From an uncultured Eubacteriales bacterium (GTDB lineage Bacteria > Bacillota > Clostridia > Oscillospirales > Oscillospiraceae), in NCBI GenBank assembly GCA_900550585.1, contig URST01000001.1, positions 32,040 through 96,039 of the forward strand: a DNA stretch of 64,000 nt. Direction: 5' to 3'. Position numbers and translations under genes: made by a program. Below, piece after piece: positions 8,871 through 18,961 of this stretch; within the stretch, counting starts at the first letter, position 1; every line of letters begins with the position of its first letter. The notes beneath the pieces are model-generated. The model did no database searches. It was not told the origin of the DNA and was given only the letters and a program-made list of their open reading frames with translations.

Positions 8871-10945
8871 GTATTTTGATTATCTGTGAAAAGCCCTCTG
8901 TTGCAAAGACCATTGCGGGTGCTCTTGGGGCAAAGGAGCAAAAAGACGGCTACATACAGGGCAACGGGCTGCTGGTGTCCTGGTGCATTGGACATCTGGT
9001 GAGTATGGCCGACGCAGGCAGCTATGACGAGCGTTTCAAAAAGTGGCGATACGAAGATTTGCCGATTCTGCCTGAGGACTGGAAATATACGCTGACCCCC
9101 GGCAAGGAAAAGCAGTTTTCCGTCTTAAAGGAGCTGATGCATCGCCCCGATGTGACGGAGCTGGTGAACGGCTGCGACGCCGGGCGCGAGGGTGAGCTGA
9201 TTTTCCGCTTTGTCTATGAACAGGCTGATTGCCGCAAGCCGTTCAAGCGACTGTGGATTTCTTCTATGGAGGACAGCGCGATCCGCGAGGGCATGGACAC
9301 GCTCAAAGACGGGCGAGAGTATGACCCGCTGTATCATTCGGCGCTGTGTCGTGTGCGGGCAGATTGGCTGGTGGGCATCAATGCTACCCGCCTTTTCTCC
9401 GTGCTGTACCATAAGACGCTGAATGTGGGGCGCGTTCTTTCCCCGACGCTGAATCTACTGGTGGAGCGCGACGGGAAGATTGCCACGTTCAAGAAAGAAA
9501 AATATCATATTGTGCAGATCGGCTGTGGCAGTGTGAAAGCGGAAAGTGAGCGCATTGCCGACGCTGCCGAAGCAAATGCCCTGCAAACGGCTTGCGAGCA
9601 TTCGCAGGCCGTTTGTGCTTCTCTGAAAAAAGAAAAGAAAACCATACAGCCTCCGAAGCTCTATGACCTTACTTCCTTGCAGCGGGAAGCCAACCGCATT
9701 TACGGCTTTACTGCCAAGCAGACCCTTGATTATGCCCAAGCCCTGTACGAAAAGCGGCTGCTGACCTATCCGAGAACGGACAGCAATTACATCACTTCCA
9801 ATATGGAACAGACGGCGGCTGATCTTGTCGCGGCGCTGCTGCCGCAGCTTCCCTTTATGCAGGGCGTGGAGCTTGCCCCGGAGATGGGGCGCGTTATCAA
9901 CAATGCCAAGGTAACAGACCATCATGCAATTCTGCCCACAGCGGAGCTTGCAAAGGCTGGTTTTACAGGACTTGCAGAAAGCGAAAAGAAACTGCTGTCC
10001 CTTATCTGCTGCAAGCTGCTTTGCGCGGTTGCTCCTGACCATGTGTACGAAGCTGTCACTGCCGTATTTGAGTGCAGCGGCAAGCAGTTTACCGCCAAGG
10101 GCAAAAATGTCCTTCACGGTGGTTGGAAAGACATTGACGCCTGTTTCCGCACTATGCTGAAAGGCAAATCCGATGTGGACACCGAGGACGAAGCGACGCT
10201 GCCGGAGCTTTTTGAGGGACAGGCCTTTGACAACCTTGCCGCATCTGTTACCGAGCATTACACCACCCCGCCGAAACCATATACCGAAGATACGCTGCTG
10301 TCCGCTATGGAAAGTGCGGGCAAAGAGGATATGCCCGATGAAGCCGAGCGCAAGGGACTGGGTACACCCGCGACCCGCGCTGCCATGATCGAAAAGCTGC
10401 TGTCTGCCGGATTTGTGGAGCGCAAGGGCAAAAGCCTTGTGCCGACCAAAGACGGCGTGAATCTGGCGGTCATTCTGCCGGATATGCTGAAATCCCCGCA
10501 GCTTACCGCTGAATGGGAAAGCAGGCTGACCGAGATTGCTAAAGGTAACGCAAATCCGGACGAGTTTATGGGTGGTATTGCCGAGCTGACGCGGGAATTG
10601 GTGAAGCAGTATTCTCACATCACCGAGGACGGGAAAAAACTGTTTGCACCGGAAAAGGAAGCCATTGGCACCTGTCCCCGCTGCGGCAGCCCCGTCTATG
10701 AGGGAAAGAAAAACTATTATTGTTCCAACCGCGCCTGCCGCTTTGTCATGTGGAAGAACGACAGATTTTTTGCGAGCAGGAAAACAGTATTTTCAAAGAA
10801 AATCGCTGCTGCGCTCTTGAAAGACGGTAAGGCAAAGGTCAAAGGCTTGTATTCTGAGCGCACAGGTAAAACCTATGACGGTACGGTGCTTCTCTGCGAC
10901 ACAGGCGATCAGTATGTGAATTACCGTATCGAGCAGCGAAAATGA
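8867..10945 (+). CDS. topB: DNA topoisomerase III (type IA)
   Basis: This 692-residue type IA topoisomerase has an N-terminal Toprim domain ([19 protein letters not shown]; later [12 protein letters not shown] with the acidic metal ligands). The catalytic tyrosine is Tyr301 in [12 protein letters not shown]-terminal zinc-binding region starts near Cys603 (CPRCG, then CSNRAC). It relaxes or decatenates DNA during ICE transfer and is standard in this family. It overlaps genes on both sides by 4 bases. The length is normal for TopB. Confidence 0.95.
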   Translation: MSILIICEKPSVAKTIAGALGAKEQKDGYIQGNGLLVSWCIGHLVSMADAGSYDERFKKWRYEDLPILPEDWKYTLTPGKEKQFSVLKELMHRPDVTELVNGCDAGREGELIFRFVYEQADCRKPFKRLWISSMEDSAIREGMDTLKDGREYDPLYHSALCRVRADWLVGINATRLFSVLYHKTLNVGRVLSPTLNLLVERDGKIATFKKEKYHIVQIGCGSVKAESERIADAAEANALQTACEHSQAVCASLKKEKKTIQPPKLYDLTSLQREANRIYGFTAKQTLDYAQALYEKRLLTYPRTDSNYITSNMEQTAADLVAALLPQLPFMQGVELAPEMGRVINNAKVTDHHAILPTAELAKAGFTGLAESEKKLLSLICCKLLCAVAPDHVYEAVTAVFECSGKQFTAKGKNVLHGGWKDIDACFRTMLKGKSDVDTEDEATLPELFEGQAFDNLAASVTEHYTTPPKPYTEDTLLSAMESAGKEDMPDEAERKGLGTPATRAAMIEKLLSAGFVERKGKSLVPTKDGVNLAVILPDMLKSPQLTAEWESRLTEIAKGNANPDEFMGGIAELTRELVKQYSHITEDGKKLFAPEKEAIGTCPRCGSPVYEGKKNYYCSNRACRFVMWKNDRFFASRKTVFSKKIAAALLKDGKAKVKGLYSERTGKTYDGTVLLCDTGDQYVNYRIEQRK

Positions 10946-11322
10946 TCCGGCTGAATGAAGCGCAGTATCGCAAGGTGAAAAAGCTGACCCGCCGCCTTTG
11001 TGCAAACAATGACGGCGGATGCTGCTTGCTGCTGGACGACGGGGATCCGTGTGTATGTGTGCAGGCGATCAGCTTTTCTCTACTGTGCCGGTATTTTCGG
11101 GAAGCGGTACTGCCTGCCGACCGGGAGCTGTGCGCGGATATTATGTGCCAGCATGATACTCGCAAAAGATGTGAGCTGTGCGGAAAGCCGTTCCACGCCC
11201 GCAGCAATCGCGCCAAATACTGCGACGCCTGCGCAGTATTTGCAGCACGGCGGATGGCTTGTGAACGCAAGCGCCGTGAACGCGAAAGAAACACTAAAAC
11301 AAAGCTGCAAGTCACGGTTTAG
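10942..11322 (+). CDS. Cysteine-rich VLP domain protein
   Basis: This 126-residue protein has about ten cysteines. One cluster (RCELCGKPF, then AKYCDAC) looks like a zinc finger, and the segment REAVLP carries the VLP tripeptide that names the family. The tail is strongly basic. It belongs to the cysteine-rich VLP family found after topB in Tn1549-like elements. A DNA-binding or regulatory role is likely but unproven. It starts inside the topB stop and is the last gene before the structured leader. Confidence 0.82.
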   Translation: MIRLNEAQYRKVKKLTRRLCANNDGGCCLLLDDGDPCVCVQAISFSLLCRYFREAVLPADRELCADIMCQHDTRKRCELCGKPFHARSNRAKYCDACAVFAARRMACERKRRERERNTKTKLQVTV

Positions 11323-11459
11323 GGGCTGAAAAAGCCTTGCAGCAAGCTACTTTCCAGCCGCACTTTTGGTATGCGAGGGATAAACCTGCCAAACAGCCGA
11401 AAAATGGCTTTGAAAGCGTGACATACGAGTTTCCGGCTCTGCCGGAGAAAAGAAAGTTA

Positions 11460-11582
11460 CGCAGCAAGCATAGGGAGTGTAGCTACACTCCCGACAAGTC
11501 CCCACTTTTCTCCATGGAGATCAGCGGGGATTTGTCTTTTGGGATACTCCCAAACCCCTATATTTTTGAAAGGAGCGAACGC
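11460..11582 (+). promoter_or_regulatory. Three-hairpin structured leader of the ArdC operon (copy 1)
   Basis: Three hairpins follow one another before the ribosome site. The first is a perfect 20-base palindrome (11,473-11,492). The second is an 11-bp stem, GACAAGTCCCC with GGGGATTTGTC (one G-U pair), enclosing CTCCATGGAG. The third is TTGGGA-TAC-TCCCAA (about 11,539-11,553). AAAGGAG and ATG 11,583 come next. The 34 bases at 11,460-11,493 recur inverted at 21,338-21,371 with one mismatch, before mobC. Regulation, a single-strand promoter or oriT-related function is possible. Confidence 0.7.
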
Positions 11583-14500
11583 ATGAGTGATTTTGAAGCA
11601 AGACCCTTTGAGTTGACTGCCAAGGACACCGAGGGCAAGGTAAAGGAAGTGACGGAGCGGCTGGAAGCCGGTGTGCGGGAGCTGTTTGAAAGTGAACGCT
11701 ATCAAGCCTATCTGAAAGCCATGTCCAAGTTCCATGATTACAGTCTGAACAATACGCTGCTGATTCTGATGCAAAAGCCGGACGCTTCCCTTGTAGCAGG
11801 CTTTGGCAAGTGGCGCGATGACTTTGAGCGTCATGTAAAGCGCGGAGAAAAAGGCATAAAAATCTTTGCCCCGGCACCGTACACCATAAAGAAAGAAGCG
11901 GAAAAGATTGACCCGGATACCGGGCAGCCGGTAATTGGTGCTGACGGTAAGCCCGTCATGGAGCAGCGGGAAATCAAGATCCCTGCCTTTAAGGTGGTAA
12001 GCGTCTTTGATGTGAGCCAGACCGACGGCAAAGAGATCCCCGATCTTTCGATAGATGCATTGACCGGCAGCGTTGAGCAATACGAGGATTTTTGGCGCGT
12101 ACTGAAAGAGGTTTCCCCGGTGCCGGTGGAACTGGAAAAGATCGAGGGCGGCGCACACGGCTATTACAGCCTTGCAGATAAACGCATTGCTGTTGATGAG
12201 GGTATGAGCGAACTGCAAACAATCAAGACCCTAATCCACGAAATTGCCCACGCAAAGCTGCATGACATTGATCTGAACGCACCGCCGGAGGAACTGGAGA
12301 ACCGTCCAAACCGGCGCACTCGTGAGGTGGAGGCGGAAAGCATCGCCTTTACGGTGTGCCAGCACTTCGGGCTGGATACTTCCGATTATTCTTTCGGATA
12401 TGTTGCCGGTTGGAGCAGCGATAAAGAAATCAAGGAACTAAAAGCGTCCCTTGAAACCATCCGTACCACGGCAAGTGCGCTGATTACTGAAATTGAGGAA
12501 CGCTTGCAGGCGCTTTCGCAGCAGCGGGAAACGGCACAGGAGCAGGAAACCGCAGCACTGACAGAACCGCAGCCGGAAAATACTTTTTCAATTTACCAGC
12601 TCAAAGGCGGCGACGAAACAAGGGATTACCGGTTTGAGCCGCTGGAACGACTGCGGGAACTTGGCCTTTCCGCACAGAAAAACAATTACGATCTTGTATA
12701 TTCTGCGCCGCTGGCTGACGGGGAAACCTTAGAGGATCTATTTGTGCGGTTTAATGTGGAACGCCCCGAGGATTTTACAGGGCATAGTCTTTCCGTGTCC
12801 GATGTCATTGTACTGCGTCATGGAGAGCAGCAAAGCGCACATTACTGTGATAGCTTCGGGTTTACCGAGGTGCCGGAGTTCTTACAACAGGAGCAAGATA
12901 TCCGGCAGGAAACAGCGCAGCCGGTCTTTGCGCAAATCCCGCCTGAACGGCAGCAGGCGATCCGGGACGAGGTACAGGCCACCTTGCAAATGCTGGTAGA
13001 TACCGATATGCAGCTCTCCGGTGAGGTATCGCAGGGTACGCTTGACGCGCTGGCGGCACAGGGATACGTCCTGCAGGACGGACAAATCACCAAGGCAGAG
13101 CAGGAAGAAGTCCCGCCCAACGCCGAGCCACAGGAGAAAAACCCGCCGAATATTACCCCGCTCACCGATTTGCAGAAAAAGGCGCTTGAAATTGCAAAGA
13201 AATATGACGGTCTGCCCATGCAGGATAAGATCGATGTGATTGCGCAGTGCTTTGGCAGCACCACCGGAAAAATTGAGACTTCTCCGTGCAGCGGCAAATG
13301 GCGCGGTACAAGCGATGTTTCAATCCGCTTTGACACCGGCACCTCTCTGTTTATTGGTAATCAGGCGACCCCGAAAGCCAAAACGAAAGCCGTACAGCAG
13401 GAACTTGTCAATACCGCTTTGGTGCAGTACAACCCGGAGATCATCGACGCGGCAAAGGAAACTGCGCTTGCTGCCCTCATGGAGCGTGAAGCAAAAGACA
13501 ATGCCATTGCCGCAGAAAGGGGCTTGCAGCCGTATACCCTGCTGGGCGTTGAGTTCAACGACGGCACTGATGATAAGATCAGCGGATACATGGGATGGTA
13601 CTATGTGACACTGGCAGTTGACGGTAAAATCTGTTCTCACATGGAAACCGGACTAAACCATGACATTGCAGCAGGCAGGGTAAGCACAGCGCCTACACGG
13701 GAGAATTACTATACCGCAGGTGCATTGAAAGAAAGTGACGTGGACTATGTGTTCAATAACGTGGGCTTTTCTTCTACCTCTGAGTTATATTCACTGCATA
13801 TCAGTGATGCCGTTCGGGAGCGTGCTGAACAGGCGCTTGCAGAGCGCAACGCCGCTGCGGATTCGGAAAAGGAATTGCCGCCGTCCCTTGATCCGGCTGT
13901 ACAGCCGGTGGTGACGATCATTTGGAGTGAAAGTGACAAGCTGCAAGAGGGCGAACAACTGCCCCTTGCCCGCGCTGATGCGCTGTTCAAAGCGCTGGAC
14001 GAGGAAAAGCGTACCGAGCGCGAGAAGCCCGGATATACAGGTGGCTGGTATGACAAGACCAAGTTCCGCATTGATTGTACCTTTGACGGTGAGCGCGACA
14101 GCTACGAGGGACGGCAGGATTTTGGGGATGGGGACGGCTCTCTGATCGACCATATTGAGGCCTATCACGAATACTACGCCAATGATGAAAGCTGGCAAAA
14201 CTATGTGCTGCACAATCATGGTGCTGAAAGCTGGGAGCAGGACAAAGCAGAACGGGAAATGATTCTCTCCGAGTTTGTGCCGTATATGCGTCTGCATTGC
14301 AATCTCTCTGAGCAGGAACGCACCGCAGCGGATGTGCTGGAAAACGGCGAAAATCTGACGCCGGAACAGACTGCGTATTTTACCGCCGTACTTGCCCATG
14401 TGGACACCTGCCGGGAAAAACTGAATGCAGGCGATTACCATCTGCCCGACCCGCCCCAGCTCTCCGACTTTGCACAGGAAACCGCAGAAATGGAAGCCTA

Positions 14501-16091
14501 CAAAGACCATGTGCGGGAAGAAATCGCACAGGAAGCCGCAGCAGCGGGTATGACGACCACCGAATACGCAGCCAACGGCTACGAGCCGAGGGAGCAGCCC
14601 ATCGACGCGCCGGAGCAGCCGGAAACCCCTGCTGTCAAGTATTATCCGATCAATGAGGGCGCAGCCCGGCGCGCCAACGATGCAAACAGCTACCGCGACT
14701 ATGCGGCGGGCAGCGCCACCGCCGAATACCGGCAGATGGTCAATGAAGCAGCGGAGCTTGCCCAGCGGCAGAAAGAGCGCGTTGATCCCATGTACCATGA
14801 GAAAATAGATGCGCTGCTGGACACCTATGCCCGCAAGTTGGCAGCAAATCTGAATGACCATTATGCCATTGAAGCCCGTGTACCGTCTATCCTTATCGCT
14901 GGCGGCAGCAATTTCCCTGTGGCGAAGAAACACAAGCAGAACGCAGCCCGTGACCGCAATATGCAGGAGTGGCAGGATGTGCAGGGGATTCTTGATAAAA
15001 TCCGCAGCACGGGTATGGGCGGTATTAGCGCGGACGATCCGCAGGCTGTCGCCAAACTGGAAGCCAAGCTCTCAAAGCTGGAAGAAGCGCAGGAAACCAT
15101 GAAAGCGGTAAACGCCTATTACCGAAAGCATAAGACGTTGGACGGTTGTCCGCACTTAACGCCGGAACAGATCGACAAGCTGAAAGCGGACATGGCGCAG
15201 TCCTGGCACCTTGACAAAAGCAGGCCGTATCAGTCCTTTGTCCTCTCCAACAATAACGCGGAAATTCGCCGGATTCGTGCGCGTATCGAACAGGTACGGC
15301 AACATGAGGATACCCAGTTTGCCGGATGGGAGTTTGACGGTGGGCGTGTGGAAGCAAACAAAGCAGACAACCGCCTGCAGATCTTCTTCGACGGCAAGCC
15401 GGACGAAGGGACGCGGGACGAGCTGAAAGCCAACGGCTTCCGCTGGGCACCCAGCGTCGGTGCATGGCAGCGGCAGCTTAATATGAACGCCTACCGCGCC
15501 GCAGAGCATATTTCCTGTATTCAGCCTGTCACCGGGGACAAACCGGTTGATTTGCAGCGCAACGCCCAGTATCAGCAGGAAGCAGCTACCCCCGACACAC
15601 TTATGACCGGGGAAAGAATTACAACGCCCCGTGGTAGCTTTCATGTTACCGGCATGACCCGCGAGCAGATGGAAGCCGCAGGCTATGGCTATCATCACAG
15701 TTCAGAGGACGGCAAATATCTCATTATGGGCAATGGCACACAGGCCTATGCCATTGCTGCCGAACAGCGGGTACCGGAAAACTATATGCGCACGGCAGAG
15801 CTGACCACCGAGCAGAATTACAACATGATCGACGGGCGGATCAACAACACCCCGTCTGTGGACGAGTTGGAAGAAAAGGCAAAGCGCGGCGAAGTGATCT
15901 CCCTGTCTGCCCTTGCCGCTGCGGTTAAGACCGAGGACGGCAGGACGCCCCAGCGCAGCGCGGACGGGAAAAAACCGTCAATTCGCGCCCAACTTAAAGC
16001 AGACCGGGCACAGGCTGCGGCAAAGCCGAAGCAGAAAGAAAAAGGACAGGAAGCAAGGCACAGTGTCCGACAGGCGCTGGAAATGGAGTAA
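11583..16091 (+). CDS. Large polyvalent ArdC/LtrC-type antirestriction protein with YodL-like domain
   Basis: This 1,502-residue multidomain protein starts with an ArdC N-terminal single-strand-DNA-binding domain (residues 1-110). A zinc-peptidase-like HEIAH motif follows at His219-His223. A YodL-like domain spans about residues 335-440, and later conserved ICE domains include a DUF3849-like region near 1,020-1,240. The tail is basic. Proteins of this kind are thought to enter the recipient with the DNA and protect it. The frame is open upstream to 11,337, but that stretch is the structured leader; ATG 11,583 has AAAGGAG and begins exactly at the ArdC domain. Confidence 0.88.
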   Translation: MSDFEARPFELTAKDTEGKVKEVTERLEAGVRELFESERYQAYLKAMSKFHDYSLNNTLLILMQKPDASLVAGFGKWRDDFERHVKRGEKGIKIFAPAPYTIKKEAEKIDPDTGQPVIGADGKPVMEQREIKIPAFKVVSVFDVSQTDGKEIPDLSIDALTGSVEQYEDFWRVLKEVSPVPVELEKIEGGAHGYYSLADKRIAVDEGMSELQTIKTLIHEIAHAKLHDIDLNAPPEELENRPNRRTREVEAESIAFTVCQHFGLDTSDYSFGYVAGWSSDKEIKELKASLETIRTTASALITEIEERLQALSQQRETAQEQETAALTEPQPENTFSIYQLKGGDETRDYRFEPLERLRELGLSAQKNNYDLVYSAPLADGETLEDLFVRFNVERPEDFTGHSLSVSDVIVLRHGEQQSAHYCDSFGFTEVPEFLQQEQDIRQETAQPVFAQIPPERQQAIRDEVQATLQMLVDTDMQLSGEVSQGTLDALAAQGYVLQDGQITKAEQEEVPPNAEPQEKNPPNITPLTDLQKKALEIAKKYDGLPMQDKIDVIAQCFGSTTGKIETSPCSGKWRGTSDVSIRFDTGTSLFIGNQATPKAKTKAVQQELVNTALVQYNPEIIDAAKETALAALMEREAKDNAIAAERGLQPYTLLGVEFNDGTDDKISGYMGWYYVTLAVDGKICSHMETGLNHDIAAGRVSTAPTRENYYTAGALKESDVDYVFNNVGFSSTSELYSLHISDAVRERAEQALAERNAAADSEKELPPSLDPAVQPVVTIIWSESDKLQEGEQLPLARADALFKALDEEKRTEREKPGYTGGWYDKTKFRIDCTFDGERDSYEGRQDFGDGDGSLIDHIEAYHEYYANDESWQNYVLHNHGAESWEQDKAEREMILSEFVPYMRLHCNLSEQERTAADVLENGENLTPEQTAYFTAVLAHVDTCREKLNAGDYHLPDPPQLSDFAQETAEMEAYKDHVREEIAQEAAAAGMTTTEYAANGYEPREQPIDAPEQPETPAVKYYPINEGAARRANDANSYRDYAAGSATAEYRQMVNEAAELAQRQKERVDPMYHEKIDALLDTYARKLAANLNDHYAIEARVPSILIAGGSNFPVAKKHKQNAARDRNMQEWQDVQGILDKIRSTGMGGISADDPQAVAKLEAKLSKLEEAQETMKAVNAYYRKHKTLDGCPHLTPEQIDKLKADMAQSWHLDKSRPYQSFVLSNNNAEIRRIRARIEQVRQHEDTQFAGWEFDGGRVEANKADNRLQIFFDGKPDEGTRDELKANGFRWAPSVGAWQRQLNMNAYRAAEHISCIQPVTGDKPVDLQRNAQYQQEAATPDTLMTGERITTPRGSFHVTGMTREQMEAAGYGYHHSSEDGKYLIMGNGTQAYAIAAEQRVPENYMRTAELTTEQNYNMIDGRINNTPSVDELEEKAKRGEVISLSALAAAVKTEDGRTPQRSADGKKPSIRAQLKADRAQAAAKPKQKEKGQEARHSVRQALEME

Positions 16092-16094
16092 GAT

Positions 16095-17042
16095 ATGAAT
16101 AAGTTTGAGAATGTGGACGTGCTGGCATCGCTGCAACAGATTATGCAGCAGAATACAGCTTTTTTCCGAAATGATTTTGACATTGATAAAAAGATACTGA
16201 CCCGGGCGGCGGCAAGCAAAAATACAGAGGATAAAATCTATCTCTGGTTTTGCCGTCCCAACGGGACACATTGTCTGCGGGAACGGGATGTGTTCCTGCG
16301 CGGAACGCGGGAGCATAACACCTTTCGTTTCTACCATGAACAGACCAAGGAGCGTGTGCTTGCCTACGCAGTGGTACTGTCCGGCGTAGAGGGCGGTAAA
16401 GTTAAGGGTAGTATCTATGAACTGGACTATGCAAGAAAAGCAGAGTTTATCATCCAGTCAGCCCTGCGAACAGACAACAACCGCCTGATCTATGAAAACG
16501 GATCACGGGAGCTGCCCAAGGATTACCGATTTGAAGCCGTGCCGGATCGGGAGTATGGAAAATTTTTGCGCTACGAAGCTGTGCCCCATGACCCGGACGC
16601 CCTGCGGGAGCTGCTGCGGGATGAGAGCCGAAAGAGAGAGCTGCTTGCGCTCGGTGATTTCAAAGCACATATTGGGAAACTGTCTGATGAAAAGGTACTT
16701 ATCGAAGCACAGCGGATCTCCACCGCATTTCAGGCGTTGCAAGCGCCCAATAGCCCAAACGGAACACATTTCATGGTGGAGGTATCACCGTACTTTGAAC
16801 GCATCGCATCCAGCCGGGAGCAAGATCGCTTATTTGCCGTGCTTCCCTATAAGTCCCTGTGCTTATCCGGTATGAAGGACAGGCGCGGTGTGTTTGCTCT
16901 CATAAGCAGTGACGAAAAACGAGATCTGCCCCTGCGCAGGCCGCGCCCCTCTGTGCGCTCGCAGCTCAAAGCCGGACAGATAAAGGCAGCCGCCCCGAAA
17001 AAGACGGCTGCTAAGACAAAAGAACAGGATTTGGAGGTTTGA
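16095..17042 (+). CDS. Hypothetical polyvalent-type ICE protein
   Basis: This 315-residue soluble protein starts 3 bases after the ArdC-type gene. I do not recognise a named domain. The N-terminal 200 residues are mixed alpha/beta, and there is no signal peptide or membrane segment. The last 30 residues (PSVRSQLKAG and a Lys/Ala-rich end) match the tail of the preceding protein (PSIRAQLKAD). This suggests both proteins carry the same C-terminal signal. Co-transport to the recipient is inference. Confidence 0.7.
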   Translation: MNKFENVDVLASLQQIMQQNTAFFRNDFDIDKKILTRAAASKNTEDKIYLWFCRPNGTHCLRERDVFLRGTREHNTFRFYHEQTKERVLAYAVVLSGVEGGKVKGSIYELDYARKAEFIIQSALRTDNNRLIYENGSRELPKDYRFEAVPDREYGKFLRYEAVPHDPDALRELLRDESRKRELLALGDFKAHIGKLSDEKVLIEAQRISTAFQALQAPNSPNGTHFMVEVSPYFERIASSREQDRLFAVLPYKSLCLSGMKDRRGVFALISSDEKRDLPLRRPRPSVRSQLKAGQIKAAAPKKTAAKTKEQDLEV

Positions 17043-17044
17043 AC

Positions 17045-17263
17045 ATGAATAGCATTTCTTTTACCGTGGAGGAAGAAAACCTGATCTGTATGTATCACCA
17101 CGATGACCGCCGCAGGACAATGACGGCGATCTCCGGCGCCCTGCCCGATATGGGCGAGGATATGCGCCAGCTTGCCGGGCAGATAATCCAAAAGCTGCAT
17201 AATATGACCGATGCAGCATTTGAGGAAGCGAAGTTTTCTATGACGCTTTCCGATACGGAATAA
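17045..17263 (+). CDS. Transposon-transfer assisting (TTRAP-like) small protein
   Basis: This 72-residue protein begins with FTVEEENLICMY and ends in an acidic helix (MTDAAFEEAKF). It resembles the small transposon-transfer assisting proteins found at this place in Tn1549-like ICEs. I prefer ATG 17,045 over TTG 17,039: the GGAGG at 17,033-17,037 is 7 bases from the ATG but only 1 from the TTG. A strong terminator follows at once, closing the operon. Confidence 0.7.
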   Translation: MNSISFTVEEENLICMYHHDDRRRTMTAISGALPDMGEDMRQLAGQIIQKLHNMTDAAFEEAKFSMTLSDTE

Positions 17264-17270
17264 AAACGAC

Positions 17271-17319
17271 GCGGGACGCGGCGGCCATCTTCGGCTGCTG
17301 CGTCCCGCATTTTCTTTTT
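17271..17319 (+). terminator. Rho-independent terminator of the ArdC operon
   Basis: A GC-rich stem (GCGGGACGC with GCGTCCCGC, extended by GGC/GCT pairs) around a short loop is followed by a T-rich run, ATTTTCTTTTTG. It ends the + strand transcript. The - strand YhcG gene ends at 17,441, so 17,320-17,440 is convergent spacer in which I see no gene. Confidence 0.88.
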
Positions 17320-17440
17320 GCCATTTTGTCACGGTTTCAAAGACTGTTTTCTCTTGTGGAAAGGAAAACATACGGGCAGCTTGGTTTCTGTGCCAGAAAG
17401 CCTTGCTGCAAGCCGCTTTTTATGCCCCTAAACAGTGACT

Positions 17441-18484
17441 TTAATCCTCTTTTTCGCCGTCCGATTCCGGCTCATGCCATTCTCTCAAGACCGCTTCCAC
17501 CTGTGCGATCAGCTCGTCCTTATTCGGGATTACATAGGTATAGCGCGAGGCAAAGATGTTGTTGGAAAGCCCGCCGAGAGCATATTCCGCTTCCACATTT
17601 GTCTTATCGGTACAAAGAATAATACCGATGGGCGGGTTATCATCGGGATCGTTGACCTCTGCGGCATAATAATTGAGATACATATTGAGCTGTCCGACCG
17701 CTTCCGGCAGCAGCTTGACCGTTTTCAACTCGATCAGTACATAGGCACGGAGAGGTTTGTTGTAAAAAACCATATCCACATAGTAATGAATGTTGTTCAG
17801 TGTAACCCGCTGCTGTGTGCCGACAAACATAAAACCGCGCCCCAGCTCCAAAAGAAACTTTTCAATCTGCTGGATAAGTGCTTTTTCAAGCTCGCTTTCC
17901 ATAACCGGCTTACTTTCGGGAATGCCCAGAAACTCAAAAACATAGGGGTCTTTGATGATGTCGCCGGGAGAAGCCATTTCAATCCCCTTTTGCGCAAGGG
18001 CAAGCACCGTTTCCTTATTTGTTTTTCCGTCAGAAAGCAGCAGTCTTTCATAAAGCGAGGTTGCCATCTGACGCTTTAATTCCCGGACAGACCAACCGGA
18101 ATTGATTGCTTCCTTTTCGTAAAAGCTGCGTTTATCTGGGTCGGATATGGAAAGCAGCTCACAATAGTGCGACCAGCTTAATTTGCCAGACGGTGTCTGG
18201 CATTTTTGATAGGTGAGGTAAAACGCTCTCATATTTTGCAGATTGGAACGGGAAAATCCCTTGCCAAATTCCTTTGTCAGCGCTCTGGACAGTTCTTTTA
18301 ATGTCTGCTGTCCGTATTCAGCACGTTCCCTGCTTTGCTGCTCATGCTCTACGATAATGCGCCCGATGTTCCAGTAAGTAGTTAAAAGCTCTGTGTTCAA
18401 CTGCTGTGCTACGTTCTGCCGCGCAGACTGCAAAACCTCTTTGATTTCATTGATCATATCGCCATACTTCGCTATCTCATTCAT
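17441..18484 (-). CDS. YhcG/DUF1016 family PD-(D/E)XK nuclease
   Basis: This 347-residue protein has the YhcG layout: an N-terminal helical DUF1016 domain (residues 10-150, with TYWNIGRIIVEHEQ) and a C-terminal PD-(D/E)XK nuclease fold. Asp237 (YYVDMVFY) and Glu252-Leu-Lys254 (LIELKT) fit the catalytic motif. The family is common on mobile DNA and has been linked to defence and restriction loci. It is last in a three-gene - strand set with a membrane protein and an AbiEi-like protein. GAAAGGA precedes the ATG. Active-site residues look intact. Confidence 0.88.
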   Translation of the reverse strand: MNEIAKYGDMINEIKEVLQSARQNVAQQLNTELLTTYWNIGRIIVEHEQQSRERAEYGQQTLKELSRALTKEFGKGFSRSNLQNMRAFYLTYQKCQTPSGKLSWSHYCELLSISDPDKRSFYEKEAINSGWSVRELKRQMATSLYERLLLSDGKTNKETVLALAQKGIEMASPGDIIKDPYVFEFLGIPESKPVMESELEKALIQQIEKFLLELGRGFMFVGTQQRVTLNNIHYYVDMVFYNKPLRAYVLIELKTVKLLPEAVGQLNMYLNYYAAEVNDPDDNPPIGIILCTDKTNVEAEYALGGLSNNIFASRYTYVIPNKDELIAQVEAVLREWHEPESDGEKED

Positions 18485-18542
18485 AGTGTGTATCCTTTCT
18501 ATTATGCCCTTTTTCAGATTTTTCAGTCACCGACCGGAATTT

Positions 18543-18935
18543 TCAGTTGTCCCTTGCGTGAAGGTGCAGTCCGCCGATCACGAGGAACACGATACCAAAC
18601 GTCACCCAGCCCCAAACAAGATCTTTTTCTGTAAGCAAACACGCCAGCAGCCCGGCTGCCGCCGCATAAATCAGCGTAAGCAGTCCACCGATCACCCAGA
18701 AACCGACACTGGTACGTTGAAGCCATAACAGTAGCAAAAATACCGCAATCCCAATCACAAGGCAGAGCGCTGGGTGAATGGGCGTAAAGGAGTTGCAGCA
18801 CACCCCGGCAACAATGCCGAGGGCAATGCTGTCAAACAAAATGATATGTCCGAAGAAAAGCCCGATGACTGAGCAGATCAACCCGATCACAATACCGATT
18901 GCCAAAATTGCGCCCTGCGCTGCCAGATAACCCAT
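18543..18935 (-). CDS. Small polytopic membrane protein (cargo operon)
   Basis: This 130-residue protein is almost entirely hydrophobic, with about four membrane helices (residues 5-30, 35-55, 58-75, 80-125 as a pair) and a short tail ending HLHARDN. I do not recognise the family. The frame is open upstream to 19,124, but AAAGGAGG places the start at the Met beginning MGYLAAQG, only 26 bases after the AbiEi-like gene. It is 58 bases before the yhcG gene. Its position where AbiEii toxin would normally be is unusual. Confidence 0.7.
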   Translation of the reverse strand: MGYLAAQGAILAIGIVIGLICSVIGLFFGHIILFDSIALGIVAGVCCNSFTPIHPALCLVIGIAVFLLLLWLQRTSVGFWVIGGLLTLIYAAAAGLLACLLTEKDLVWGWVTFGIVFLVIGGLHLHARDN

Positions 18936-18961
18936 ACATACGCCTCCTTTTTTGAATTGCA

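Noticed and set aside
11337..11582. An 82-codon N-terminal extension of the ArdC-type protein
   Set aside because: The segment coincides with the structured leader, shows no ArdC homology, and ATG 11,583 has its own ribosome site.
11331..17415. Similar words AAAGCCTTGCAGCAAGC (11,331) and AAAGCCTTGCTGCAAGC (about 17,397) as possible insertion ends
   Set aside because: The match is only about 16 bases and self-complementary, with no matching flanks or recombinase; chance or minor repeat is more likely.
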